64,000 bases of DNA, taken from NCBI GenBank assembly GCA_035327585.1, contig DAOLDD010000019.1, forward strand, positions 5,285 through 69,284. Reading direction: 5' to 3'. Each line of letters starts with the position of its first letter. The first letter of the stretch is position 1. The notes below the pieces were generated by a model. The model saw nothing but the letters and a program-made list of their open reading frames with translations. It was not told where the DNA came from and ran no database searches. The translations under genes were made by a program, and so were the position numbers. Origin of the DNA: JAMLJG01 sp035327585. GTDB taxonomy: Bacteria > Verrucomicrobiota > Kiritimatiellia > CAIVKH01. Positions 55,928 to 64,000 of this stretch are shown here, piece after piece.

Positions 55928-56782
55928 TCAATACACGAATTCCACCCGGAACACCGCGCTGGTCGTCGCGCCGGCGACGGGGCGTGTGGTGAGGTTTGAT
56001 TCGGCCAGAACGAGATCCGGAACCACGGACCACAGGCTCGTTGGCGATGCGGCGGATGATACGCGATAGAGACCCTCCGGCTGCGAGGTCCATGTGACGT
56101 GGGTCCAGTTCGTCGCGAACAGGAGGGCTTGGATGCGCAGCGCGGAGGAGGCGTCGCCGGGATTCGTGCCCGCGAGCCACTCGGCGTCATCCGCGAAGCC
56201 GTCGCCATCCGCATCGCCTCCCGTCCAGGTATTCGTGAGCGAACCAAATTTCGCCTGTTCCCACGCATCGGGCAGGCCGTCGCCGTCGGCGTCCGTGAAG
56301 CGGTGCGCCAGCGCGACGTAATAAGTTCCCGTCGTGAATTCGGCGAGACTTTTCACCGAGAGGTAGGCGCGCTGCGCGCTGCCGGTGTGGAGAACGACCA
56401 CCGTGTTTGACCCGCCAACGACGGAATTGGTGAACAAGACGACGCTCGCGCCGGAAGGACTGAGCAACTCCATTTCGCAATCCCACACCGTGCCGGTGGA
56501 CACGGTGATCGCGTTGGTCACATACGGAAGGACGGAAAACTGGAAGACATCCCGGTCGTCGTGCCGATTGATAACGCGGGTGACGGAGCCGGTGGAGAGT
56601 AATTCCGCTGATGCAGGCGCGTTGCCGACGTCGTCCGCAAAGGAATACGGAGCGAGGACGAGGAGGAGAACGACGACGAGGACGAGACAAAGCCCGCCCC
56701 CCCTTTGTGCCTCTGTGCCTGTGCCTGCCACGCCGAAGTTCCGCACACGGAACGAAGGCGGGTGCCTCTGTCCCTTCATCAT
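55928..56782 (-). CDS. Secreted protein with Ca-type DxDxDG motifs
   Basis: Protein of 284 residues. The real signal region is LCLVLVVVLLLVLAPYSFA, preceded by about 30 residues coded by repeat-like DNA. A beta domain (SVTRVINRHDDRDVFQFSVLPYVTNAITVSTG) resembles the bacterial pre-peptidase C-terminal domain. Two EF-hand/thrombospondin-3-like loops follow: DADGDGLPDAWEQAKFGS and DADGDGFADDAEWLAGTNP, then a C-terminal sandwich (TWTSQPEGLYRVSSAASP). It is the last gene of the C25 operon; its ATG ATG overlaps the peptidase stop (TGATG). It is probably a surface or secreted accessory protein. Confidence 0.78.
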   Translation of the reverse strand: MMKGQRHPPSFRVRNFGVAGTGTEAQRGGGLCLVLVVVLLLVLAPYSFADDVGNAPASAELLSTGSVTRVINRHDDRDVFQFSVLPYVTNAITVSTGTVWDCEMELLSPSGASVVLFTNSVVGGSNTVVVLHTGSAQRAYLSVKSLAEFTTGTYYVALAHRFTDADGDGLPDAWEQAKFGSLTNTWTGGDADGDGFADDAEWLAGTNPGDASSALRIQALLFATNWTHVTWTSQPEGLYRVSSAASPTSLWSVVPDLVLAESNLTTRPVAGATTSAVFRVEFVY

Positions 56783-59073
56783 GGCCTCACCACCTGCGCC
56801 GGGTCGCCGAAGAGGTTGTAGAAGAGGAGTTCCTGGGAGTTGGGTGACACGCCCGAGAGGTCCAACAGACCTGCATCAACGGAATCGCCCATTCGCTGCC
56901 GCGAAATTCCGTTGGTGAAATAACGATAGAAGCCGTCGGCAAAATTTCTGGCAGCTTCATTCACACTCAAGGCCGATGCAGACAGGACGGCGGAGGCGCC
57001 GCGGTTGTGTTCCCGTTCAATCAGTCGTTCCGCCATCGACTGGTTCGTCGGATTCGCGAATGCGCCGTTTCCGCATGTCCAAATTGTGAAAATGGGTTGG
57101 CTGACGCTATTCGCCAGCCGCGCAACGTGGGACGTATCAAAACCAACAGCCCAATCATTATTCCAACCATGCCCAAAATAGCTGACGGCAAAAACCGGTC
57201 CGGAAGGCGTGGACGCATTGATCGTATTGGTAATGGTGGCGATGACAGTCGCCGAGTTGGCTCCATTAAAGTAGGCGCGGGTATTCGTGCTCATGCCGGC
57301 CTTCAACAGGTTGGTATGCACGTGGGTGTCGGAGACCGACTGGAAGTCGTTGGGCGGCCCGTTGGTGTCGGCGACGATCAACGCCTTTCCTCGCCACGAT
57401 GCCGAGGTTGAGGCGCTTTCGTAGTTCACAATACGCGTCACCGCCGCGGTGACGTGGGCATGGGTCCGCAGGGGCAGCCTGCCGATCTGAACATCGCGCA
57501 GGAAATCAGCACCGTTCACCGTCGCCAACCAGCCGTCCTGTGCACAATACTCAAAAGCACCTGCGCCAAGGTAGACAGGCAATAAATCGGTGGGATTGGC
57601 CAGGCCATGATAATTCTTGGGGTCGTAACTCCCGTCACCGACCAAGAGCACATATTTCGGCGGCGGACTCGACCAGTGATGAAAGGCGTAGCCGATGAAT
57701 TGCTTGATCGTACGGGCATCCTTGATGCCATAGCTGAATTCGTCGTAGACACTTTCGATCGGCACCATCAGCGTGCGCATGCCGTCGCGGGCGCGATGCT
57801 TCGCGAGCTGGTAAGCGCCGGTGGACAGCGAGGAGTGCGTGATGAAGAGATAGTCGGCCTGTCGCGCGGTGTTCGTGAAATCGCGGAACTGCACGGGCGA
57901 TGAAATGACGATGTCGACGAGCGTCGTGGGCGACGCAAGCCAGAAGCGATTCGTGCCGAACGCAAAGTCCGCCCAACGCACGTGGCCCGTCGCGCCGTTC
58001 GATTCAACGGTGAAGTTAGTGAGACGCACCGGACGATCAGGATTCGTGATGTCGAGCAACCACGGCGTTTCGTTCGTATTCCAGGGCGCGGCGGCATAGT
58101 TGTTGGAGATGGGAACACCATGGAAGGAAACTTGGCCATTGCGTACGCGATTGCTGGCCATGTAGAGGATCTCCATCCACTCCAGTGAGGCCACATCCGT
58201 AGCGCCGGTGAACACCTGGCGCAATTGGACGGTGTTCATTCCATTGCTCATGGCGGACTGCGCCACATAATTGGTCGCGAGATGGAAATTCATCCCGTCG
58301 TAGAGCGAAGTTTGCACGCCCTGCGCGTTGATTGCGAAGCGGGTGGCGTGATTGCTGGCGGTACGCCCCCATAGGGCAAGATGAACGGTCACCGTGCCCA
58401 TCGGGCTTGGATCCGGCGTTGAGATAAAAACGTTGGTGGCATTCGTAAAAATATTGTGCGAGATCCAGTGATCGAAGGAGGCATCGGTTGGTCGATAGGT
58501 TGGGACAAAAATGCTCTTCCGCTCGTAGCGCACGGTGCGCCAATGCGACGTGCGCTCCGTCCACCCCGGCTGGGGCGCGGCGTTTCGGGACGTCATGCGC
58601 AGCCCGGAGCCGCCACGGCCGAGCCAGTAGGTGTTGGTGACGGTCCAATAGCCGTCGTGCGGCCAGCCGTAGAACACGGCGAAATCGTTGGTGGACCATG
58701 TCCCTTCACTGCTGACCGCAAGCGCGATTTCCTGCGTGCGGCAGTAGAGGCGGAGTTCCGAGCCGACGGGATTCGTGATGCCCGCGTTCAGCAGAGCGGC
58801 ATGGGTGATGCGGTACAGCCCCTCATTCGTCACGGCGATGCGGCGATCCGCACCCACCTCGGCGCCCGCGCGGCGCGAGGCGTATTCCGACGGCACGCCG
58901 TTGGTCATCGGCGGCAGCAGGTCGGACGCGTGGGAAAGCAAAGGCATGCACAGCGCTGCAACTGCAAGAGCCCTCACCCCTGCCCTCTCCCTCGGGGAGA
59001 GGGTGAAGAAAGCACCCCCTCTCCCGCGGGCGGGAGAGGGTTGGGGTGAGGGTGCGTTGTCTACACGAATCAT
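56779..59073 (-). CDS. Peptidase C25 (gingipain-like) domain protein
   Basis: Exported cysteine peptidase of up to 764 residues. An N-terminal module, EGLYRITHAALLNAGITNPVG and SELRLYCRTQEIALAV, is followed by beta-rich parts and, from about 440, the C25 catalytic region: ADYLFITHSSLSTGAYQLAKHRARDG, KYVLLVGDGSYDPKNYHG, catalytic His635 in VSYFGHGWNNDW and Cys667 in IFTIWTCGNGAF. ATG 59073 overlaps the upstream stop (ATGA), but residues 7-33 come from a dispersed repeat. A GTG at 58977 would start right at the signal peptide (VRALAVAALCMPLLSHASD). The C terminus lacks an obvious sorting domain. It is the likely processing or virulence-type protease of this operon. Confidence 0.85.
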   Translation of the reverse strand: MIRVDNAPSPQPSPARGRGGAFFTLSPRERAGVRALAVAALCMPLLSHASDLLPPMTNGVPSEYASRRAGAEVGADRRIAVTNEGLYRITHAALLNAGITNPVGSELRLYCRTQEIALAVSSEGTWSTNDFAVFYGWPHDGYWTVTNTYWLGRGGSGLRMTSRNAAPQPGWTERTSHWRTVRYERKSIFVPTYRPTDASFDHWISHNIFTNATNVFISTPDPSPMGTVTVHLALWGRTASNHATRFAINAQGVQTSLYDGMNFHLATNYVAQSAMSNGMNTVQLRQVFTGATDVASLEWMEILYMASNRVRNGQVSFHGVPISNNYAAAPWNTNETPWLLDITNPDRPVRLTNFTVESNGATGHVRWADFAFGTNRFWLASPTTLVDIVISSPVQFRDFTNTARQADYLFITHSSLSTGAYQLAKHRARDGMRTLMVPIESVYDEFSYGIKDARTIKQFIGYAFHHWSSPPPKYVLLVGDGSYDPKNYHGLANPTDLLPVYLGAGAFEYCAQDGWLATVNGADFLRDVQIGRLPLRTHAHVTAAVTRIVNYESASTSASWRGKALIVADTNGPPNDFQSVSDTHVHTNLLKAGMSTNTRAYFNGANSATVIATITNTINASTPSGPVFAVSYFGHGWNNDWAVGFDTSHVARLANSVSQPIFTIWTCGNGAFANPTNQSMAERLIEREHNRGASAVLSASALSVNEAARNFADGFYRYFTNGISRQRMGDSVDAGLLDLSGVSPNSQELLFYNLFGDPAQVVRP
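58971..59052. repeat. CTCTCCC/GGGAGAG inverted repeat inside C25 peptidase gene
   Basis: CCCTCACCCC, then CCCTCTCCCTCGGGGAGAGGG, a short spacer and CCCTCTCCCGCGGGCGGGAGAG and GGGGTGAGGG form nested hairpins. The element is translated as a Ser/Pro/Arg-rich stretch (SPQPSPARGRGG and LSPRERAGVR) before the signal peptide. Such CTCACCC-type repeats are widespread in bacterial intergenic DNA. Confidence 0.75.
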
Positions 59074-59648
59074 TCGGATCCTAATTTTTGTTCATTCCAA
59101 ACCAGGCGCGCCTCAATGGATTTGTTCCAGCGCAACATACCCTGAACCGGGTTGTATTGAAGGGGATGGAAGACGATTCGCGCCCATCGCTGGGTCCCCT
59201 GCGCCGCGTAGCTGATCTCCAGCGGTTCCACGGGCCAGAATCCATTCCGCTCAAACCCCGGCCCCCGGGGGATCAGCGTTTCCTTGACTGATCGCCGACC
59301 GTCCTCCGTTTCCTGTAGTTCGCGGGTGGGCACGGGGGTGATGGGCGGCGAGTTGGTTTCGACGTGGATCAACCGGGTGATTTCGATCTGCGCGACGCAG
59401 TTGCGGGGGACGGGAATCATGCGCAAGAGAAACGGCAGATTCGGATTGCCGGACTCGATCGCGTGCTTCCCGTCGGGCACGCGCGGGATAACGCTGCCGT
59501 CGGGTTGCGGTTCGCCATCAAATGCAGGCACGCCGACCCGAAGGCGGGTTTCCATCCCGCACTCTGACGGAACATCCATTTCCCACGCGGCGTGAGCAGA
59601 ACACATCCACGCCGCCGCGAGGGCAACGCTGACCAGCGAAACCCGCAT
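59070..59648 (-). CDS. C25 propeptide-like secreted protein
   Basis: Protein of 192 residues with signal peptide MRVSLVSVALAAAWMCSAHA. The mature part (METRLRVGVPAFDGEPQPDGSVIPRVPDG, GNPNLPFLLRMIPVPRNCVAQIEITRL, LEISYAAQGTQRWARIVFHPLQYNPVQGMLRWNKSIEARLVW) resembles the N-terminal propeptide of gingipain-type C25 peptidases, where a proline-rich strand ends before the catalytic chain. Here it is a separate gene directly before the peptidase, overlapping its ATG by four bases, so it may act as a trans inhibitor or chaperone. Its own ATG overlaps the giant protein's stop. Confidence 0.78.
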   Translation of the reverse strand: MRVSLVSVALAAAWMCSAHAAWEMDVPSECGMETRLRVGVPAFDGEPQPDGSVIPRVPDGKHAIESGNPNLPFLLRMIPVPRNCVAQIEITRLIHVETNSPPITPVPTRELQETEDGRRSVKETLIPRGPGFERNGFWPVEPLEISYAAQGTQRWARIVFHPLQYNPVQGMLRWNKSIEARLVWNEQKLGSE

Positions 59649-62600
59649 CAGGGGGCGCGCACCTCGGGAACTTCGCGAATCGACTCGAGTTGGATCGCGA
59701 TGCAGTCCGCTGATTCCTCCACGACAAGCGACAGGTAGATGCCGCTCTGGCCGGGGATGTCGAGAACCGCGTAGTCGAACAGCACACGCGGATTCAAAGG
59801 ATCGCTCACATCCAGCACCAGCGCATCGCCACGCTCAAAGCCCATCAATAGGTAGCGCTGCCATTCGTGCGTCACCGTAAATGGCAACTGGCCGTCGGTG
59901 CGGACCACGCCGGTCCAGACTTCGCCTTCGCCGCGCGGCTCGGCATACGCCCAACCCATGCGACGGGCGTCAGGGCCGGTCAGAATGTTCACGGACGTGC
60001 CCTCCTTCAATTCCGGCACGAAGAACAACAGGCTTTCGCCCGGCCGTAGGATTTCACCTTCCGCAATCGGCAACAGTGCAACCTCCGCACCGCCCAGCGC
60101 GATCTTCAGCGAGGCCACATCCAGCGAGGCCGACGGAATCCCGGCGGCTACCAAGGCCTCCTGCGTGATGCGGTAGAGGCCCGCGGAGCCGGCTTCAAGG
60201 TCAAAGGCGCCAACCAGCACATCGACCGCGCGCTCGTCGTCCGAGCCTTCATTCACCTGCACCGGGCCATGCAAGGTGCTCTCAAACTGCCAGCTGATAT
60301 CCTCCAGCCAGTAGTTCCAGGCGGTGCCTTCAGGCGCGGCAGCATCGGTGTAGAAGTATGTCGCACCATTTCCGGTCCCCTGCCCCAGTATCAACTCCGG
60401 CGTAATTCGGGTGCGCTCGCCCTCGGAGTCTGCTGCACGGTAGAGATGATAGCCCAGATTCTCGAATTCCGACACCGTCTCCCACTCCAACCGCACCGAT
60501 TCGCCGTCGCGCACCGCGCGGAACGAGCGCAGCGTGATCGGCGTCGGGTCGGTGTTGAATCCGAAGTCGGCGTCGAAGAATGCGTATTCGGGACTGATGG
60601 TGACCAGATAATTCAATCCGGTCGTCCGGCGACGCAGATAGCTGGGCAGGTCGTTGGTATCAACAACGACGAGGTAGTCGCCGAACTCAAGGTCGGGGAA
60701 GAAGTAGGCGCCTTTTTGCCCGTTTGTATCCGTTGCGGTCGTCGCGGTATCCACCAGTGTCGTGCTGCTTCCGCTCACGCGGTACAGGCGGACCTTTACG
60801 CCGTTTAGGCCGTAGAACGCCAGATTTTCATCGTGTTCGCCGTTGTTGTTCAGGTCCCACCAAACGAAGTCGCCCAGCGCGCCGAAGCGGGCAAGACCCG
60901 CGCCCACGGTGCGGTTGTCTTCACCCGACACCAGCACGATGGGCTCCGAACGGCCCGTGGCCTGGTTCGCATCGCTATCGAGCGCTGGATCGCCGCCTTG
61001 GAACGGCGTCACGAACAGCAGATTCGTCGGCTTCAGGAATTCGACGATGTAGCTGCCCGGCGGCAGGTTCGTAAACAGGTAGACCCCGCTCGCATCCGTG
61101 ACAGTCGACGTCACGAACGTGTTGTCGCTGAGGTAGAGGTTCACTGTCAGGCCGGTGACCAGGCTCGTGATTTCACCCGGATCGAGCACGCTGTTGTAGT
61201 TGGCGTCTTCAAAGACCTGCTCACCGATGGAACCCGGCAGGAAGAAGCCGGCATCAAGCGAGAGGTCGATCTGCGCGCTGAGAAGCTGGATGGTCGCCGT
61301 CAAGCCGCTCAGCGGATCGGGGTCGCTATCCAAGGCATCGTCGATTCCCACATTCGGCGCCGTGAACTGGTACCCCATGGGCGGTTCAAACCCGAGTACA
61401 TAGAAGGCCGGGGGGACATTGGTGAACGCATACGCGCCCGTCACGTCGCTCGTGGTCACCGCGATGACCACGCCATTCGTGTTGTAGAGCGTGACCACGA
61501 CATCCGGCAGGCCCGTCTCGCTTCCGCCAGCCTGCAGGCCGTCCCCGTTCACGTCGACCCAGACAAAGTTCCCAATCGTGCCGGGGCGCGTATCGAGGAA
61601 GTTGTTGCCGACCGAGTCCACGCCACCCGCCAGGACAACCGGGATTTCATTGTCATTCGGACCGGAAGTGTCGCCCGTGCTGATGTATCCGGCGGGATCG
61701 GTTTCGACCACCGTGTAGGCGCCCGATGGGATATTGGTGAAGGCATAAGCCCCGTTCCCATCCGTCGTCGTCACCGCTACGACCGAGGTGCTCGCGTCAT
61801 AGAGCGTGATCGTCACGCCCGCGAGCCCATTGGTGTCTTCCGGATCGAACAAGCCGTCGCCGTTTATATCATCCAACACAAACCCGCGAATCGCCATCAG
61901 GACGCCGACTTCCGCCGAGTCCTCATCCGTGTACTCGTCCCCGTTCGGGTCTTCGCCGGTCACGGTAACAGTATTGGTCAGGTCGCCGGAGATCACGGAT
62001 GCAACCTCAACAGTGATGGACTGGCCCACAGCCAGCGTCCCCACGTTCGTCGTGAAGCTCAACAAGGCGTCATCGACCAGCACATTGGTCAAGGCTACGT
62101 CGCCTTCGTTGCTCACCACAAATGCGTAGGTCACCGGCGTGTTGTTCGTCCCCTGCACAAAGCTCACGCCATTGACGGTCTTCACCACGCCGATCGCAGG
62201 AGCGATCAGATCAACTTCGGCTTCGTCCTCGTCCGCATACTCGTCCCCGTTCGGGTCTTCGCCGGTCACCGTTACCGTATTGGTCAGGTCGCCGGAAATC
62301 ACCGACGCAACTTCGACCGTGACAGACTGCCCCACGGCCAACGTCCCGACGTTCGTCGTAAAGCTCAGCAGCGGATCGTTCACCACGACATTCGTCAGCG
62401 CCACGTCGCCTTCATTGCTCACCACGAACGCGTAGGTCACTGGGGTGTTGTTCGTACCCTGCACCAGTTCAACGCCGTTTACCGTCTTCTCGACATTGAT
62501 CGCGGGCGCGATCAGGTCCACCTCGCTCGGGTCGTCGTCCGTCACGATACCGCCCACCGGGTCTTCGCCCGTCGCCACCACGCTGTTCACCAGGTCCCCG

Positions 62601-64000
62601 CTGATCACGGAGGCGACTTCAACCGTAACGCTCTGGCCGACTGCCAGCGTCCCCAGATTTGTCGTAAACCCTAGCGCGGAATTCGTAACGACGACGTTCG
62701 TCAGTGTCACGTCGCCGCTGTTTCTCACCACGAACGCGTACGTCACCGGCGTGTTGTTCGTACCCTGCACCAGCTCCACACCGTTCACCGTGTTGTCGAT
62801 CGTGATCGCAGGGGCGATCAGATCAACTTCGGCCGAGTCCTCATCCGTGTACTCGTCCCCGTTGGGATCTTCGCCCGTCACGGTTACCGTATTCGTCAGA
62901 TCGCCGGAGATTACGGAAGCAACCTCAACGGTGATGGACTGGCCCACGGCCAACGTCCCGACGTTCGTCGTAAAGCTCAACAGCGGGTCATTGACCACCA
63001 CATTGGTCAAGGCAACGTCGCCTTCGTTGCTCACCACGAACGCGTAGGTCACCGGGGTGTTGTTGGTACCCTGCACCAGTTCAACACCATTTACGGTCTT
63101 TTCAACATTGATAGCTGGCGCAATAAGATCAACCTCGGCCGTGTCGTCATCCGTGTACTCATCCCCGTTCGGGTCTTCGCCCGTCACGGTTACCGTGTTC
63201 GTCAGGTCGCCCGAAATCACGGAAGCGACCTCAACGGTCACGCTCTGGCCCACGGCCAGGGTCCCGACGTTCGTCGTGAACGTGAGCTGAGGATCATTGA
63301 CCACGACATTCGTCAGCGCCACATCGCCTGCGTTGCTCACCACGAATGCGTAGGTCACCGGGGTTCCATTCGTCCCCTGCACCAGTTCCACGCCGTTCAC
63401 CGTCTTCTCAACGCCGATGGCCGGAGCGATCAGGTCCACTTCGCTCGGATCATCATCCGTTACGATGCCGCCGACTGGATCCTCGCCGGTCGCCACCGCG
63501 CTGTTCACCAAGTCGGCGCTGATGACCGAGGCCACTTCCACCGTAACGCTCTGGCCAACCGCCAAGGTCCCCAGGTTCGTCGTGAACCCAAGCGCCGCGT
63601 TCGTCACCACGACATTCGTCAGCGTCACGTCGCCGCTGTTGCTCACCACAAACGCGTACGTCACCGGGGTATTGTTCGTCCCCTGCACCAGCTCCACCCC
63701 GTTCACCGTGTTGTCAATCGTGATCGCCGGAGCGATGAGATCGACTTCGGCGTCATCCTCTTCCGTATACTCATCGCCGTTCGGGTCTTCACCCGTCACC
63801 GCCACCGTGTTGGTCAAGTCGCCGGAGATCACCGACGCCACTTCGACTGTGACGGATTGACCAACAGCCAACGTTCCTACGTTCGTTGTGAAGCTCAACA
63901 ACGGGTCGTTCACCACCACGTTCGTCAATGCAACATCGCCTTCGTTCGAGACCACGAACGCGTACGTCACCGGCGTGTTGTTCGTGCCTTGCACCAGTTC
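59648..64000 (-). CDS. Giant surface protein: DUF11-type repeats plus SdrD-B domains, 5' end cut by window
   Basis: The visible part is 1450 residues and the frame stays open to the edge. From the N-terminal side: seven DUF11-like repeats of about 102 residues (VTYAFVVSNEGDVALTNVVV, GTLAVGQSVTVEVASVISGDL); four SdrD/Cna-B-like domains (LDDINGDGLFDPEDTNGLAGV, WVDVNGDGLQAGGSETGLPDV, FEDANYNSVLDPGEI, WWDLNNNGEHDENLAFYGLNGV); an Fn3-like stretch (SFRAVRDGESVRLEWETVSEFENLGYHLYR); and a module AGLYRITQEALVAAGIPSASLDVASLKIALGG homologous to the N-terminal module of the C25 peptidase. There is no C-terminal anchor motif. It is the first visible gene of the C25 operon and is probably a long cell-surface or secreted adhesin. 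Confidence 0.88.
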   Translation of the reverse strand, partial: ELVQGTNNTPVTYAFVVSNEGDVALTNVVVNDPLLSFTTNVGTLAVGQSVTVEVASVISGDLTNTVAVTGEDPNGDEYTEEDDAEVDLIAPAITIDNTVNGVELVQGTNNTPVTYAFVVSNSGDVTLTNVVVTNAALGFTTNLGTLAVGQSVTVEVASVISADLVNSAVATGEDPVGGIVTDDDPSEVDLIAPAIGVEKTVNGVELVQGTNGTPVTYAFVVSNAGDVALTNVVVNDPQLTFTTNVGTLAVGQSVTVEVASVISGDLTNTVTVTGEDPNGDEYTDDDTAEVDLIAPAINVEKTVNGVELVQGTNNTPVTYAFVVSNEGDVALTNVVVNDPLLSFTTNVGTLAVGQSITVEVASVISGDLTNTVTVTGEDPNGDEYTDEDSAEVDLIAPAITIDNTVNGVELVQGTNNTPVTYAFVVRNSGDVTLTNVVVTNSALGFTTNLGTLAVGQSVTVEVASVISGDLVNSVVATGEDPVGGIVTDDDPSEVDLIAPAINVEKTVNGVELVQGTNNTPVTYAFVVSNEGDVALTNVVVNDPLLSFTTNVGTLAVGQSVTVEVASVISGDLTNTVTVTGEDPNGDEYADEDEAEVDLIAPAIGVVKTVNGVSFVQGTNNTPVTYAFVVSNEGDVALTNVLVDDALLSFTTNVGTLAVGQSITVEVASVISGDLTNTVTVTGEDPNGDEYTDEDSAEVGVLMAIRGFVLDDINGDGLFDPEDTNGLAGVTITLYDASTSVVAVTTTDGNGAYAFTNIPSGAYTVVETDPAGYISTGDTSGPNDNEIPVVLAGGVDSVGNNFLDTRPGTIGNFVWVDVNGDGLQAGGSETGLPDVVVTLYNTNGVVIAVTTSDVTGAYAFTNVPPAFYVLGFEPPMGYQFTAPNVGIDDALDSDPDPLSGLTATIQLLSAQIDLSLDAGFFLPGSIGEQVFEDANYNSVLDPGEITSLVTGLTVNLYLSDNTFVTSTVTDASGVYLFTNLPPGSYIVEFLKPTNLLFVTPFQGGDPALDSDANQATGRSEPIVLVSGEDNRTVGAGLARFGALGDFVWWDLNNNGEHDENLAFYGLNGVKVRLYRVSGSSTTLVDTATTATDTNGQKGAYFFPDLEFGDYLVVVDTNDLPSYLRRRTTGLNYLVTISPEYAFFDADFGFNTDPTPITLRSFRAVRDGESVRLEWETVSEFENLGYHLYRAADSEGERTRITPELILGQGTGNGATYFYTDAAAPEGTAWNYWLEDISWQFESTLHGPVQVNEGSDDERAVDVLVGAFDLEAGSAGLYRITQEALVAAGIPSASLDVASLKIALGGAEVALLPIAEGEILRPGESLLFFVPELKEGTSVNILTGPDARRMGWAYAEPRGEGEVWTGVVRTDGQLPFTVTHEWQRYLLMGFERGDALVLDVSDPLNPRVLFDYAVLDIPGQSGIYLSLVVEESADCIAIQLESIREVPEVRAP
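61909..64000 (-). repeat. 306-bp tandem repeats in the giant surface protein gene
   Basis: The anchor TTCGTNCCCTGCAC recurs every 306 bp (62145, 62451, 62757 and on to the window edge), giving seven copies of 102 codons. Two subtypes exist: one coding SNEGDVALTNVVVNDP with GEDPNGDEYT, the other SNSGDVTLTNVVVTN with GEDPVGGIVTDDDP. Their order from the N-terminal side is A, B, A, A, B, A, A. The array probably continues beyond the window. Confidence 0.92.

Noticed and set aside
61909..64000. CRISPR-like regular repetition
   Set aside because: The period is 306 bp and the repeats are translated protein domains; there are no short repeats with unique spacers.

Overview
The window is high-GC, gene-dense bacterial DNA with one 100-base run of N (34055-34154), so it comes from a scaffolded, probably metagenome-derived, assembly. 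Lipid A and heptose genes (lpxK, a GT9 heptosyltransferase, hldD, rfaE2) show an LPS-bearing outer membrane. I think a member of the PVC group (Verrucomicrobiota/Kiritimatiellota) most likely. The grounds are the mix of a sugar isomerase with a Gfo/Idh/MocA oxidoreductase, a SUMF1-type lipoprotein, a DUF6941-like protein, a C25-type peptidase with SdrD/DUF11-type surface domains, and many short dispersed repeats inside and between genes. This is inference; no rRNA or tRNA gene was seen.

Layout. 1-2.7 kb: repeat-rich non-coding DNA, bioA, dgkA and a ParE/RelE-type toxin-antitoxin pair. 2.8-8.3 kb: complete pyruvate dehydrogenase operon aceE-aceF-lpdA. 8.4-13.4 kb: SUMF1-type lipoprotein, small unknown genes, sugar isomerase and oxidoreductase. 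13.3-16.3 kb: two glycosyltransferases divergent from a GDP-fucose synthase-like gene. 16.3-20.2 kb: dienelactone hydrolase, rpmI-rplT, a secreted protein, nagB. 20.3-21.0 kb: Phd-VapC module. 21.0-27.7 kb: minus-strand run with a DUF218 protein, thrC, a HEAT lipoprotein, an exported 11-repeat protein, DUF456 and a CsgG/PEGA-like protein. 27.8-34.0 kb: LPS cluster ending in an unusual kinase/glycosidase-like fusion. After the gap, 34.2-40.8 kb: tightly coupled operon of an ABC-2-type permease, three different SPFH/band-7 proteins and a P1B-type metal ATPase. 40.9-47.3 kb: purK and purE separated by a three-gene sensor/response-regulator group. 47.3-51.2 kb: SWIM-SNF2 helicase followed by an ERCC4-HhH nuclease. 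51.2-54.7 kb: hldD, a nucleotidyltransferase, rfaE2, icd. 54.8-64 kb: another nucleotidyltransferase, then a coupled minus-strand operon of a giant repeat surface protein (cut by the window edge), a C25 propeptide-like protein, a C25 peptidase and a small secreted protein.

Most operons are joined by 1-8 base start/stop overlaps (ATGA, TTGA, TGATG), indicating translational coupling. The SPFH/ABC/P-type ATPase operon and the C25/giant-adhesin operon are the best candidates for poorly described systems. A third recurring theme is short repeats: a 17-bp motif (TTCCAACGTCTGTAAAA) occurs as tandem pairs 31-32 bp apart near the 5' ends of genes, a GGGGTCAGTTC element sits just after stop codons, and several other repeats are translated in frame inside enzymes (bioA, purK, the C25 peptidase).
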